Below are positions 45,110 through 58,254 of a stretch of 64,000 bases of DNA, piece after piece. The stretch spans positions 2,728,001 through 2,792,000 of the forward strand of contig JAMWBK010000002.1 in the NCBI GenBank assembly GCA_029953675.1, given 5' to 3'. The stretch's first letter is position 1. Each line of letters opens with the position of its first letter. Under the pieces are notes generated by a model. It worked only from the letters and a program-made list of their open reading frames with translations. It had not been told where the DNA came from and did not search any database. The stretch comes from Rhodosorus marinus (Eukaryota; Rhodophyta; Stylonematophyceae; Stylonematales; Stylonemataceae). Position numbers and translations under genes: made by a program.

Positions 45110-48100
45110 ATGGTCATCCTTGACAAAGAATTCGATTACTCCTCCGCAGAAGTGCGGAAGGTCAAACGGGTTCAATTCGGAATCCTTGGACCCGATGAAC
45201 TGGTAGGATTAAGTCGATCGAAGAGCAAAAAGCCGTCGGTTCTTTGTCTAAGTCCCTTCTGTTTTATAGAAGCGGAGATCTGTGGCAGAAATCAAGAGCG
45301 AGATATCCTTCGAAAGAGGGAAACCCAGACGAGAAGGACCGATGGACCAGCGTCTCGGGGCGATTGGGAGGGACTTCCCTTGCCTGACTTGCTACTGCAA
45401 CGAAAAGAATTGCCCCGGACACTTCGGCCATATCGAACTCGTTAAGCCAATGTACAATATAGGATTCATGTCGGTTACCCTTAGCGTTTTGCGCAGCGTC
45501 TGCTTCTTCTGCTCTAGGCTTCTGATTCCGCCGGATAGTGATCACTTGAAAACGGTAAGAGGCCAAAAGTTGAAAAGGAACGGCTGCTTGTTGAAGGGTC
45601 TGCTAGGACCTACACGATGAGCGGGGTTCCACCGGCAGGTCCGTTTACAGGAATTTGCACTGACCACAGTCAGCGCGTTTTTGCATTATCTTCTGGCTCT
45701 AGATTCGGAAATTGAAGAATCGAGCGTCGCGACTGAAACTCGTAGCCAAGCTGATTGGCAGCAAAAAGGAATGCCATGAGTGCGGTCATAAGCAGCCCAC
45801 CTACAGGAAGGAGGGGTTGAAATTTGTGGCGGACTTTCCCAAGTCGGAGGACGAGAACATTCAGAAGAAGCAAGAAATCTACGCTGAAAGGGTGCGGACA
45901 CGCACACAAGACCGTGCGCCGTTACCGTGAGAACTGTGCATGACTTACCCAATGCTCTTCCGTCTGTGCTGTCTCCAGGTGCACGGTGTATTCCGGAACA
46001 TATCCGACACCGATGCAGATATTTTGGGGCTTCATCCACAGATGAGTCGGCCGGAGTGGTTGTTGTTTACTTTGCTGCCCGTCCCTCCCCCCCACGTCCG
46101 TCCGTCGATTATGCTTGATGCTACTAAGCGCGGAGAAGATGACCTTACGCACGCTCTTGCTGATATTGTGAAATGCAACAATCTATTGCGTACCTACGAG
46201 TGGGTTTCTCCCTGTATACCTGGTGCAAAGTGGTCATAGTGCCAAGGACTGCGTTTTGTCTTAAGTATAGTCTGCTTTTCGTTATCCACAGGGAGCAAGG
46301 AATGGCCCAACAGGACATCAGAAAGCAAGTTGAGCTTCTTCAGTTCAAGGTTGCTTCCTACTTGAATAACGAACTTCCGGGTCTCCCTCGAGCTACTCAG
46401 GGGGGGAAGACTGGTGGTAAAAGGCCATTAAAGAGCATCTCGCAGAGATTGAAAGGGAAGGAAGGAAGGGTCCGTGGAAACCTGATGGGAAAGCGTGTTG
46501 ACTTCTCTGCAAGAACGGTTATTACCCCCGATCCCAACCTTTGGCTCGACGAGGTTGGGGTTCCGCGCAGCATCGCAATGAACCTCACCTACCCGGAAGT
46601 GGTGACCCCTTTCAACATTGAGAGAATGCGGGAGCTTGTGTTCAATGGACCAGACACGTATCCAGGTGCAAAGTTTATTGAGCGTGACGACGGTTTCAAA
46701 ATGAGTCTGGGATACATTGCAAATCGAGGAGACGTTCCCCTGGAAGTGGGCTATAAGGTAGACCATCTGCCGTCGGATTACTGTCCATCCTGTGGGCCTG
46801 GTACTGATTGCGCGTAAACTTGCCATGCTTTGTTTTGAGCAGGTTATCCGACATCTCTGCGATGGTGACGTGGTTCTCTTCAATCGGCAACCCAGCCTGC
46901 ACAAGATGTCTATCATGGGACATCGAGTTCGGGTGATGCCCTACAGTACCTTTCGGTTGAACTTGTCTGTAACATCACCGTACAATGCTGACTTTGACGG
47001 AGACGAAATGAATATGCACGTCGCCGAAACTCATCAGACACGTGCAGAAGTGCATGAAATTATGAAGGTCCCCAGGTAAGACGGTTTAGAATCTGCATCA
47101 AGCATCCATTTCTCACAGATTCTGGTTCGGACAGTAGTCCGCTTGCAATGTCAGTGGTCCTTACATACGTTCGTGTTTCTGTTGTAGATGTATCGTATCG
47201 CCTCAGGGCAATTCACCCGTTATGGGTATTGTACAGGATACTCTTGTCGGGGGGATGCTGTTCACCCAGAGAGATTGTTTCTTGACTCGCGATGTCGTTA
47301 TGAATCTCCTTCTCCACGTCGGTGGATGGAACTCTGAAATTCCAATGCCCGCAATCCTGAAACCTGAGCCACTCTGGACTGGGAAACAGTTGTTCTCTTT
47401 GATTATGCCACCTGTTAATATTGTACGGTTCTCTAACGGACACGAAGACGATGGATCCGAAATTTCGTATGGAGACACAAAGGTATTTATGCTGGAGCGC
47501 CGCGGTTGCAAAAATTGCAAAATCCATGAGGATTAGCCCTCAACGAGCAGTTCTATGTTTCTGTTCGTTCGGTAGGTGCTCGTCCAAAATGGGAAAATTC
47601 TCAGTGGAATCATCGACAAGCGTACCGTTGGTAAAAGCGCTGGAGGCTTGATTCATGTGACTTGGAAGCAGTGTGGGCCCCAAACTACAGCGGATCTAAT
47701 CTCCAATATTCAGATCCTCGTTAATCACTGGCTTCTACAGAGGGGGTTCTCAATTGGAATTGGAGACACAATTGCAGACGAGGATACAACGGCCCACGTG
47801 ACAAAAACGATTCAGAATGCGAAAGATGAGGTGAAAGAACTCATTAGCAAAGCTCAGAATCGTGATCTTGTACCATTGCCTGGAAAGACGATGATGGAGA
47901 GTTTTGAGACGGAAGTGAACAAGGTGCTTAATGGGGCTCGTGACAAGTCCGGGTCTTCCGCCGAGAAGTCGCTTTCGAAGACAAACAATGTGAAGAGAAT
48001 GGTGACTGCTGGGTCCAAAGGATCCTATATTAATATTTCGCAAATTTGCGCTTGTGTTGGACAGCAAAACGTTGTTGGGAAGCGGATCTCTTATGGTTTC

Positions 48101-51100
48101 AGAAGGAGAACGCTTCCGCACTTTGTGCTTGATGACTTGGGTCCAGAGTCTAGAGGTTTCGTGGAGAACTCGTATCTCCGGGGGTTGACAGCGGCTGAGT
48201 TCTTTTTCCATGCTATGGGCGGACGCGAAGGGCTCATCGACACAGCTGTAAAAACCGCCGAAACAGGTTACATTCAGCGCCGTCTTATGAAGTCCATGGA
48301 GGACATTCTCGTGAAATACGACGGGACTGTTCGGAACTCTATTGGAACAGTGATACAGTTCTTGTACGGAGAGGACGGAATGGATGGGACGCTTGTCGAA
48401 GATCAGGTACGTGCTTGGGTCGTTTATTAGTGGTTAATATCTATGACATTGGCAAATAGCTCTGACATATTACGCACTCATCGCTGCGGTGCAGAATATG
48501 TTTCTGTATAAGCTCGATAGGAAGAAGTTGGAGAAGAGGTTTTTATTGAATAATTTTGACCCGAATTTCGGACTGGCGGAGAACGCACAGCCGTACCTGG
48601 AACAGGATATAATGGACGCAGCTCGATCTGACCTTCACTTGCAAATGCTTCTTCGAGAGGAATACAACCAGCTTCTCGCCGATCAGGACATTCTGCGCGA
48701 AGAGATCCTGAAGTCTGGGGAAACGAAATGCCCTTTGCCTGTAAATATAGACAGACTACTGTGGAATGCAAAGGACCAGTTCAAGATTACCCAGGACAGT
48801 ATCAGTGATCTCCACCCCAAGCAGATTATCGAGGGAGTGAGAGACTTGATCAGGAAGTGCGTGGTCATCCCGCACAAGGAGGATGATTCAACCCTTGATG
48901 AGGAGGGCAAGGTTTTAAACAGGCTGTCTACTGAGGCACAGAGCAACGCGACTCTACTGTTCAGCATTCATCTGCGGTCGCAACTTGCTGTGAAAGCAGT
49001 TCTCGAAGAGCATAGGCTCAGTGTGCAAGCCTTCAGATGGCTTCTCGGAGAGATTGAGAATCAATTTGTCCACTGCATCTGTGCTCCAGGGGAGAGTATT
49101 GGCGCTATAGCGGCGCAGTCGATCGGAGAACCTGCAACACAGATGACGCTTAACACTTTCCATTTCGCCGGCGTATCTGCGAAGAACGTGACGCTTGGAG
49201 TACCTCGGCTGAATGAGCTCATCAACGTCGCGAAGACAACTAAGACGCCATCGCTAACGGTCTATCTTACGTCTGAAACTGCAAAGGACGCAGAGCTCGC
49301 GAAGATCGTTCAAGCTCAACTCCAGCACACAACGCTGAGGAATGTGGCGAAAGCGGTTGAGATTTACTTTGATCCGAACCCCTCCCAGACGGTTGTCCCT
49401 GACGATGAGGAGCTTGTGAGCTCGTACTTTGATCTCCCAGACGAAGAAGTGCAAGTATCGCCTTGGTTGCTTAGAATTGAGCTTTCCCGAGACATGCTGC
49501 TGGATCGGAAGTTAGCGATGAAGCAAGTGAAGGACAAGATTCACGAGAGCTTTCAAAACGACTTGCACGTGATGGCCTCTGAGGACAACATGGAGAACCT
49601 GGTCCTACGAATTCGTCTTGCGGAGCAGCCGGACAAGGGTGGAATAGATGAGATGGAAGAAGAAGAGGAAGATGATGTCGAGAGCGAGGAAGTGTTCCTT
49701 CGAAAGGTCGAGGAATCTTTGGCAGGGATGGATCTGAGCGGTATTCCGGCGATCAAGAAGGTTTTCATGAGAGAAATTGATGTGCAGAGAGTCGATACGT
49801 CCAACAGGGGCTTTTCCAAGAGCAAGGAATGGGTACTCGACACCGATGGTGTGAACCTGCTCGCGGTCATGTCGCACGAGCAAGTGGACTACACCCGGAC
49901 TATATCGAACGACATTACCGAGGTGTTGACAGTGCTGGGAATAGAAGGTGTTCGTGCCGCTCTGTTGAACGAGGTTAGGAACGTTATTTCGTTCGACGGC
50001 GCTTACGTGAACTATCGACATTTAGCCATTTTGGTGGATACAATGACATGCCGGGGTCATTTAATGTCTGTCACACGACATGGAATCAACAGAATTAGCA
50101 CGGGTGCGCTGCAGCGATGCTCCTTCGAGGAGACAACCGACATCTTGCTAGCCGCTGCGGTATACGCGGAGGAGGATAAATTGCAGGGAGTCACACAGAA
50201 TATTATGCTCGGGCAATTAGCACCCCTTGGGACAGGCGATTTCGGAGTACACCTCAACGAATCCGCTTTGACAAGCGCTGTGGTTGACGACACCGCAAAG
50301 CGGCTTTCTCCCACGCAATATGATTTCGCTTTCGCCTCGAGCACACCTGGTATGGCATTGGAAACAGAATCAAATTCAAGGTCCATTTCCTCTTGGGAGT
50401 CAACTAACATTTGGTGCTTGCATGACCAGGCCGGGAAATGTTCGCCGCACCAGCCACGCCAGCGACGAACTTGGACGCTGTCGGAACACCTCACTACGCA
50501 TACAGTCCTGCTAACACTGCGGTGTTCTCTCCGACCGTCGAGGGCTCCTTCAGTCCAACTCCTGGAAGTCCAACGTACGGTGGCGCAAGTCCAGGAGGTT
50601 ACCTGGTGCATACTGGAGCCGAAAGCCCTCACAGAGCTCAGAGCCCGAGCTTGGCGATGCAGAGTCCAAGATATCAACCCGTGAGTCCCGGGAGGTTTGC
50701 TGTCGCATCGCCGGCAGTTGGATACTCACCTACTTCGTAAGTGCTCTAGTGTTTCAAGGTTATTTGCGTGCAACTGCTAACGCTTCGATATCTTTTGCTG
50801 CTGTACAGGCCGACGTATACAGCAGTTTCTCCTGGGCCGGCTGGGTGAGTAGTTTTACCTCTATGATTCAAGAAGTGGCATATCATATGAACACTAAGAC
50901 GGGGTTCTCTCTCTTTGCGTAGAAATGCATATTCCCCAACCTCACCGCGTGCTGGGATCGCTTCGCCTGGTCACGCTGCTTCATACTCTCCGACCTCCCC
51001 ATCGTACTCTCCAACATCGCCTTCTTTCTCCCCGGCGTCTCCTTCATATGCGTAAGTAGTCGTCCGGAGAGGCCCTTTGCCGTTGGGGTGAAGCTACTTC

Positions 51101-51500
51101 TCTAAATTGTTTGCTTACGTTTCGCTAATTTTGACAGGGCAAGAGGATCCGAAGGACGGAGCTATTCCCCGACGAGTCCTGCGTACTCGCCGAGTTCGCC
51201 GGTCGCATCTCCAGCGAGCCCCGCATATTCTCCTCGCTCCCCCGCGGTTCAGTAAGTGTAGAAAGCGAACCAGCTGGGACGTTGGAAATGACGTTCGAGT
51301 GTACTGACCAATGCCTTTTTCGTTTGTTCTGCAGTGTTGGAGGAAGACAAACGGGTGGAGCATACTCCCCAACCAGTCCCATGTACTCGCCTAGGTCTCC
51401 CAACGCAGCATACTCTCCTGCAAGTCCGCAGTACTCGCCGAGCTCTCCCAGCTACTCACCAAGTTCCCCGAGCTATTCTCCTGGGGACCATCGGGACTAA
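45110..51500 (+). CDS. RPB1: RNA polymerase II largest subunit RPB1
   Basis: Fourteen exons (45110-45202, 45270-45554, 45703-45891, 45979-46199, 46292-46757, 46843-47075, 47188-47482, 47576-48406, 48495-50349, 50430-50736, 50809-50844, 50923-51051, 51138-51251, 51335-51500) code 1739 residues. Clamp zinc ligands are CLTC...CPGHFGH and CHECG. The catalytic Mg-binding loop is NADFDGDEM. The bridge-helix/trigger-loop region shows [31 protein letters not shown] and [25 protein letters not shown]. The C-terminal domain, spread over the last five exons, has about 12 units of the form YSPxSPx, of which six are YSPTSP. They are broken by irregular Ser/Pro-rich stretches and it ends YSPGDHRD. Human has 52 heptads and yeast 26. 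The start matches the family's first block ([21 protein letters not shown]). Confidence 0.98.
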
Positions 51501-52383
51501 CTCTTGTGACAATAGAATGGCTCCTCACGTAAGTCTGTATAGTATTTGTGCATATGCGGAAGATAGCCGTGTTTCCAGCAACGAGCAGAGCAAAGAGCCA
51601 TATCGATAATTATGTTTGATAACAATTTTGCGGACGAAATAAATACCTGATGGAAACAAGAAGTTTTATTTTGTGCAAAGACCTGTAGCCTTCATTAACA
51701 TGAATCTAACTGTTTGTTTCCTCATCGGGTTCGAGTTTGCTCTTTTCTATCTGAGTACTCCAACATGCCTTTGTTGAGACCACGGGTTATGACGTGCACT
51801 CTTAGAACATCGCGCTCGCTCGAGATTCTGAACTGCATGTCCCGGAAGTTCCAACTCCGTGCGTTTGCTGCGGCCGCGGAGCGAGGCGCGAAATTGGCGG
51901 CGAGAAAGTTCTCTTTTCTTCGTCGGCGAGTTAGCCAAACTCGTGGTCGTCGCCTAGCTACTGTTATAACTGAAACTCAAGATAAGAGACACGCGCTTCC
52001 TCGCTTTGCGACGGGACAATAGCACTCTTAATTGTTCGAGGCCAGTGCTAGCATACTTCGTTGCTCACGGCGTGATTCAACCGCATTCGCTCAATCTGTA
52101 GTGTCTCACAGCTGTAGACTGCGGCGGTCAACCAATGTTCGTTGTGAAGAGAAAGCGGTGAGCTGATCGTGACTGACTAAAGCAGTCTGTTCAGTTGGCC
52201 AGTGTGATTCTAGGTTTGAAGTGCTTCGAAGAGAGGAAACGGGAACTGGGAACGATTCTTCCAAATCGAGCGCGGGCGATCGAATTCTTATCCTTGGGCG
52301 ATAGAGGGATTCAGCGACTTGAACCTTATCGTTGGGAACTTTTTGAAACGAGGAGACCTTAGGACTGTTTTAAACGGGACAAC
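51501..52383. other. Intergenic region, no feature seen
   Basis: Between RPB1 and the THUMP gene. An Arg-rich 102-codon ORF at 51714-52022 is open on the plus strand but has an antisense ORF too and no recognisable domain. A AATAAA-like word at about 51638 could be the RPB1 polyadenylation signal. Confidence 0.5.
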
Positions 52384-53782
52384 ATGGGCGAAACTGAGAA
52401 CCGTTCAATAGGAGATAAGTCGTCTGGGCTTACGTACACTCAGATTAAAGCGAAGAGGCAGAGGTATATGAGAAAGGTTGCGACTTCTAAGGTGAGAGGA
52501 CCGTGGAGAGATTACGAGTTCTCTTCGATGATAAAAAGTGGAGGAACACGTGGGCCTGGATGCCCTTCTCACTTGACTATGCGTCTTGTTTTACCAAAAC
52601 TGTTGCTTTGCTTCTGGCGTTCTCGATAGGACAAGGGAATCAAATCCAGGCAACGAGGTGTGCTGGTCACGTGTGGAACTAGACAAGAGAGCCAGTGTAT
52701 TAAGGAGTCGTTGCTGCTCTTAAGTGAGTTCGCGGAGAAGCTGATTCCGGGTCTTTTCGATGATGGAAGTAAGGACGATGAGGGCAGTACTGCCGACAAG
52801 ACAAAGGTGAGCAATTGTCGTGAGTCTTTTCTTGTTCGTTTGCCTTCCTCCTACAGTCCTTCTGATTTATGCAATGTGAAAATCTGTTGACTGGATGGTT
52901 TTTCAGAATTTGGAGGATGAACTCGGGAAACTGCGAGATCAGGGGAAGGGCCAAGGGGGAGCTGTATTCTCACGTTCCGATGTCGGTGTTCACGGAACAA
53001 TATTTATCAAGTTCGAGCGAGACGATCTGGATCCTGCCAAGGTAGTAACAGAACTTCTTGATGATGTCCGAGAAACTGGACTGAGCCGATCTCGATACGC
53101 CGTCCGCTTCATACCAGTTCATGATTCTTGTTACGCAAAACCTGCGGAAGCCGCAGCCATGTGTGAGAAGCTCGCGAAAGAGTATGTTCGCACTTGGCAA
53201 ATTCATACTTCTCTGATCCTTGCAGTTATCTCCAATTCATCCCGCCGTTCTCCAGCGGAGTAGAACTTGGCCCTTCAAAATTCTCAAGTAGCTCCCACTT
53301 GCCTTTCGAGCAGGAAGCTACCGCCAGCAAAGGAGGATGCTGAAGACTCAGAAAAACCAACGTTTGCGATAGTCTTCCGAAAGAGCAACAGTTCGATGGC
53401 GCACAGGGAGGATTATATCAAACAGGTTGCGGATGTGATGCCCAAGGGGTACAAGGTAAACCTGAAAAACCCCGACTGGGTATTGGTACTTGAGGTCATG
53501 AAGGCAACGTGCTGTGCGGCGTTGTTAAAGAGATACTACGAGCTCGGCAAGTTCAATATCCAGACGGTTTGTGAGCGATCCCCAAAGGCTGCAAAAGCCG
53601 CGGAGGTAGACAAGCAACCCCAGGCCCAACCACCGCAATCTACCACAGATGTTGAAAAGACGCAGGTAGGCGCAGCCCAGAGTACTGAAGCTTCTGAAAA
53701 AGTCGAAAACGATGAGGACAAGCCCGAAGTGGACAATTCTGAAAAGGTTGGTGAGAAGCAGGAGAATGCTGCTGAGGAATGA
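52384..53782 (+). CDS. THUMP-domain tRNA acetylation adaptor (THUMPD1/Tan1 family)
   Basis: Exons 52384-52491, 52630-52806, 52907-53181, 53226-53259 and 53333-53782 give 347 residues. THUMPD1/Tan1 binds tRNA and helps NAT10/Kre33 make N4-acetylcytidine in tRNA-Ser and tRNA-Leu. The start GIKSRQRGVLVTCGTRQE is the family N-terminal block. The THUMP domain covers SRYAVRFIPVHDSCYAKP through FAIVFRKSNSSMAHREDYIKQVAD and ends near LEVMKATCCAALLKRYYELGKFNIQ, matching human THUMPD1 position by position. The C-terminal 80 residues are an acidic Lys/Glu/Ala-rich tail. A small 34-nt exon lies between a 44-nt and a 73-nt intron. The frame is only continuous with these two introns. Confidence 0.9.
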
Positions 53783-54326
53783 GGAGGTATCTCCAAAGTA
53801 CTCGTTCAGCAAGGACCAGGGAACGGGTAATACGCTGTGAACAGCAGGAGCCTGACGAAGTTCTTGGCTTTCTTGACGGCGCTTGTATCGCGACGGTCGA
53901 ACAAGTTCCAAAATGTATCTTGACTAGCTAAGGAACGGCTCTGTGTGTTTCTTTTAGCTCTGTCTGGATATATGCGGGCATGAAAGGGCCACGATTTAAC
54001 CAGGAACTCTCTCTTCCTTTGCTGCGCTGCCGTGGAGCGTGTGTAGCAGGTTGTGTTCGTTTACATAGGTTTTTTTTTAATCGCAAAGCCGTGGTATCCA
54101 CTAGGCGAATTTTAAAAGATTCAATAGGTTTTAAAAGTTAGCTTTTGTACAATCATCGTTTCCGTTGGAACGTAGCCTGCACAAATCCTACTGTCCATCG
54201 CGCATCACTTCCTTGGTCGGAACCGTTCTCGTTAATCCCCGAGACTGACGGGGCCAATTTCCCCGTCCTCTCATGCTCCCAATGTTCTTCTTGAATGCCC
54301 CTCGAAAACTTGGCTAAAAACGGCAT
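53783..54326. other. Convergent intergenic region, no feature seen
   Basis: Between the THUMP gene and the end of the hydrolase gene. No family-like ORF. AT-rich around 54060-54150 with a T9 run. Confidence 0.5.
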
Positions 54327-55837
54327 TTAGCTCGGCTTCGGCAACGGAATATGTTCGTTCGTCCATTCCACCATATCCCTTACAACATGCTCGAAAACGT
54401 GACCCGGGAATCCAAGGATATCGTGTATGTTCCCTTCGTAAAGTCGCACCTGGTGAATCATCAACTCCAACGTTTAGAAACTCTCTCCCGAATTTCTCGA
54501 ACACAAGCATTAATTGAACCTACCTCTTTGTCGTTACTTCCGACGCTCTCGTGGAAGTCTACACTTCCTCTTGGATCCGTTATCCTGTCCTCTTTGCTAT
54601 GAACCAAGAAGACCGGGAGCCTGAACTTCTTCGCATTGCTCATGATGTTTTCGCACGATTTCAAAATTTCGTATCCCACCCGCGCTCTGAGCGGCTTCCG
54701 AACAATCAAGTTGTCGCGATCTCCGCTGCGTTTCGGGAGATTCGAACTCTCTCTTACTTTCGTGACGCTAGCAAGTGGTGCGAGATTAGCGATCACTGGG
54801 GCAAAAACCTTCAAGAACCAGTTGGGAGCGTGGACCTTGACCGCGGGAGCGGACAACATTACTCCTGTGAATCCAATGAGGTGTGTTTGTTTCTTTCAGC
54901 TGAAAAGTTGCAATGCTCTCGATTAATCAAAAGCTCTAAGTACCATTCCAATCGTTCTTCTTGTCGTCTCTTGCCAAGTGGATTGCCACAGCACCCCCGA
55001 GTGAGTGTCCCAAGATGAATTTGGGCATATCCTTCTTTCCAAAACGACCTACGACTCGGTTGACGTTCAACTTTGCGTCATCCACCAAATGCTTCATTGA
55101 GTGTACGTATCCACGTAAGCCTTCCGATCGACCATGACCATGGAAGTCATGGGTAAACACTGCGTATCCAGATTCAACAAACTGTTTGGCAACGTCCTGG
55201 TACCTAAAATGGTATTAAGTGAAATATGATTTTGCTTAAAAACCCTGGAAGCATGCCTTCTTATAGTTCCTAGACCTCTTACCTGCTTGAGTGCCCGTTT
55301 AGCCCATGAATCATATATACAATACCCCTCGGTTCACTTTGCATTGGTAGCCACTCCTGTGTGAAAATTTTCTGCCCACGCGCGTTGTACATGTAGTAAG
55401 CAGAATAATCAGACCAGTCGCCCGAACTGCCCCCAATTGCTGCTACACCGCGGCCGTTACTGGACGACTCTGGAAGAGGGCAAGCTGCTGCATCTCTCCT
55501 CGATGCTAGACTCGTAGTTCCCCTTCCTGACTGCACCGCATTCAACGCAGTTCTGTACAAGCAACATGGGAAAATACTGGTCAGAAAATTGCAATGCAAA
55601 CCAAATCTCAACAGGAGCTCAAAAAGTTCGAAACAATCCCCACTCCCAGCTCTCGCTTCCCACCGAGCAACCCCAGAATGAAACGAAGATAACTTACTGA
55701 AAAGCGCCCCCAGAGCGGTTCTTCGGCGGCCTCATATCGCGCGGAACAAGCTCCTCCATCTTTGCCTTCCCAAAATTATTCCTCAACTTCTCCATCTGAT
55801 CCGCGCCCCCCGCGCTCCAGCTCATGACCACCTCCAT
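54327..55837 (-). CDS. Monoacylglycerol lipase-like alpha/beta hydrolase
   Basis: Exons 55837-55698, 55552-55283, 55203-54944, 54864-54524 and 54449-54327 encode 377 residues. The core starts at RGIVYMIHGLNGHSS (oxyanion HG motif), then FTHDFHGHGRSEGLRGYV, typical of the monoglyceride lipase family. The nucleophile is Ser in the elbow GHSLGGAVA. The lid region contains the segment SAPAVKV. The acid is Asp in VHSKEDRITDPRGS and the base is His in EGNIHDIL. The N-terminal 120 residues, partly Ser/Gly-rich, are longer than usual and may be a targeting peptide. Likely substrates are monoacylglycerols or lysophospholipids; algae and plants also have such enzymes in chloroplast or lipid-droplet membranes. 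Confidence 0.9.
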
Positions 55838-58254
55838 CTGGCCCAGTGCTCAAAAATACCAACACCCACAAACCTTTTAAACCCCCTCACCAAACCAGGG
55901 CGCTTCTCCACCCGCCACCACGGCCGCGCGACCACACACAACGCTTTTCTATCACTTCCCTTCAAACGTCATACACTCCAAAGACCATCACCTGCCCTCC
56001 TTCTATCCACCACTCTCAAAGTTATATACACATATACGCATAAAACCTCATCTCCTCAAAACTAAAAAGCAACGAACGAATGCTCGTTCACATACGTTCA
56101 ACCTCCCTCTCACACCTCCCCCACCCCCTCCTTCCTCGAATCCGCAATTCTATAGTTGCAGTGAGTGCTTCCCCTACCAAAAACGCGAATATCCCCTCAA
56201 ACAACAAGAAAAACACTAAAAACGACGATCTCTCTCGACTAAGCCAAAAAAACAACAACGGAGTAATACATCAACAACTAAAACACAAGCAAACATCAAC
56301 CCCCCCCTCCCTCCCTTCCTCCCCCTCCAACGAGAGAACCCTATTATAAAGGTTTTACATATATTTTTACAGTCAAATCCACCAGCGTAGTCAAATTTCA
56401 ACGTCTAATCAATTAGCATCCTTATTTGAATAATATTACTTTTTACTAACTACTTGTATGCTGGATTCTGTTCATTGGCTGGGTGCATGAGCAAATGGTC
56501 AAATATCTTCATTATTCCTGTTCATGGATATTGTTTATTTATAATTTTTATGTATCTGTCTATTTGGTTTATTAGTAGTTTTATAGCGGGGATTTCCTTA
56601 TTTTTATTGTAAAATGGTTATCCTAGATGCCCTCCTCCCCTGCGGGAAGAGATAGGCGATTAGCAGAAGGGGGGGGCTGGGGGGGGGGGGAACGGGCGTG
56701 TGTTACAGTGTTTGCTGCGCACACAAACCCTCCTTTACTTTTTGTTTTTGGGCGCGTATGCTGTGCTGCTTTTTTTTTTTTTTACTTCATTGCAAGTGTT
56801 GTTTTCCGCTGATACTCGCACTTTCAAAAAAACCAAAGAAAAACGCAGGGGTTGATAATCTGCGGCCTTCCGGACGGATTGGTGAAAACCACAGCTTCCT
56901 TTTCCTCAAGTAAAAATACTGATCGACTCGGGAATCTTTAAAGCGAATATTTATCTAAAACTCAATATTCAATAAATTATCAATAATATACATTTATTAA
57001 AATAATCATTGCATATTTTAGACTATTTCGCTCAATTTATGATATAGCAGTTATTTTAGTGTATTTACGAACAATAATTGTATATCCTCTCCAGAACTAG
57101 ATTGATATATTCTATAAAATAGATATTTAAAGTATAATGAGATACAGTTCTAAATCACGGCAACATCCTCTGTATCTGGGAGAGGGGGGTGGACCCGCAC
57201 CCAGGTCAATATTGAAAGTTTTATGATATCTCCAGCAAAGCGGATGAGTCTGTGGTAAAAATGCATTCTTTCCGACATCGAGAGTATCACCTGTTATTCC
57301 CTAAGAGGTATCATTGGTCGAGAAGAATATCGTATCAATCAATCATTGGCTGCATCTTTATTGAATATTGAAAATAGATTGCAACCAAGTCCAAAAAAAA
57401 TAAAAAATTCTGTTGCTTATATGAATTCCTTATTTTCCACAAACGATTTTACGCAGGACCACATCCTGCTCTAGTAATCAAAGCACGACCGATGGGGTTC
57501 CTCGAAATTGATAGGCTTTCTGTTAGTATAGAAAATTTTATTTTGAAATACTTGAAAAATCGAATTTCCCATAGGTTGTTTTTTTGGAGCCGGTCAGGGG
57601 TGAAGGGGCGGGGAGGATGCGGGGGGGGGGGGCGGCCCTGCTGGGAGGACCTAACTCTCCCGGTGGCGGAGAAATTGCTTTTTTACTTCTTCTTCTTCTC
57701 CCCCGATTGATTGGGTTTATTTTTAAAATTTTTTCAATGGCTGAGATCTTTCTGGAGGGTTGTCTCCGATTGAGATTTTGCTTGGATTCACATCTTCCAT
57801 TCGGGAGGGAGCTGAATGTGGAATCGTGTGTGAGAAAGGGAGGGGGGGGTTGAGAGACAGGGGTTTGTTCGGGGGAGATGTGAAAACCTGAATGGCTGGA
57901 TTGTGGAGGCCGAATTTCTTGGTTAGAATTCTTGCTGGCTTTCTGGCTTGATCCACATGACTTATTGAGCAGATACAAATCTCCTCACGGAATCCCCACC
58001 AATGACATCGTTACCCATGGGGTATAAGCTTGGAGCACTACTACAAGCAAGTGTGACCTGCTTCCAGTGAATTGCTACCATCCCCTAGTGGTGGTGGGCG
58101 GATACTCTGGTTTTCGTGCATGGGATGTACACCCCAACAACATCGATAGAATAGTCAGAGCGATGTAGCTCCACCCGAACGGGTGCGCACCGAACGCGAG
58201 GGTCAATGTCTGTCGCCGTTCATCTTCTCGTCCGATAATTGCTTTTACAGTATG
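55838..58254. other. 2.4-kb intergenic region, AT-rich with poly-G runs
   Basis: No gene is supported. The region upstream of the hydrolase gene is A/C-rich with many short low-complexity ORFs, then strongly AT-rich from about 56350 to 57520 (with TA-rich runs near 56950-57130). Long G runs occur near 56670-56690 (G7 then G12), near 57630 (G10) and near 57845. The G-rich runs could form G-quadruplexes; no proof. Confidence 0.55.

Noticed and set aside
51714-52022. 102-codon Arg/Ala-rich ORF downstream of RPB1
   Set aside because: Overlaps an antisense ORF, lacks a domain, and its composition follows local GC content.
56216-56401. Cys/Gly/Val-rich small ORF that could look like a membrane peptide
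   Set aside because: It arises from an A/C-rich low-complexity strand and has no start context or family.
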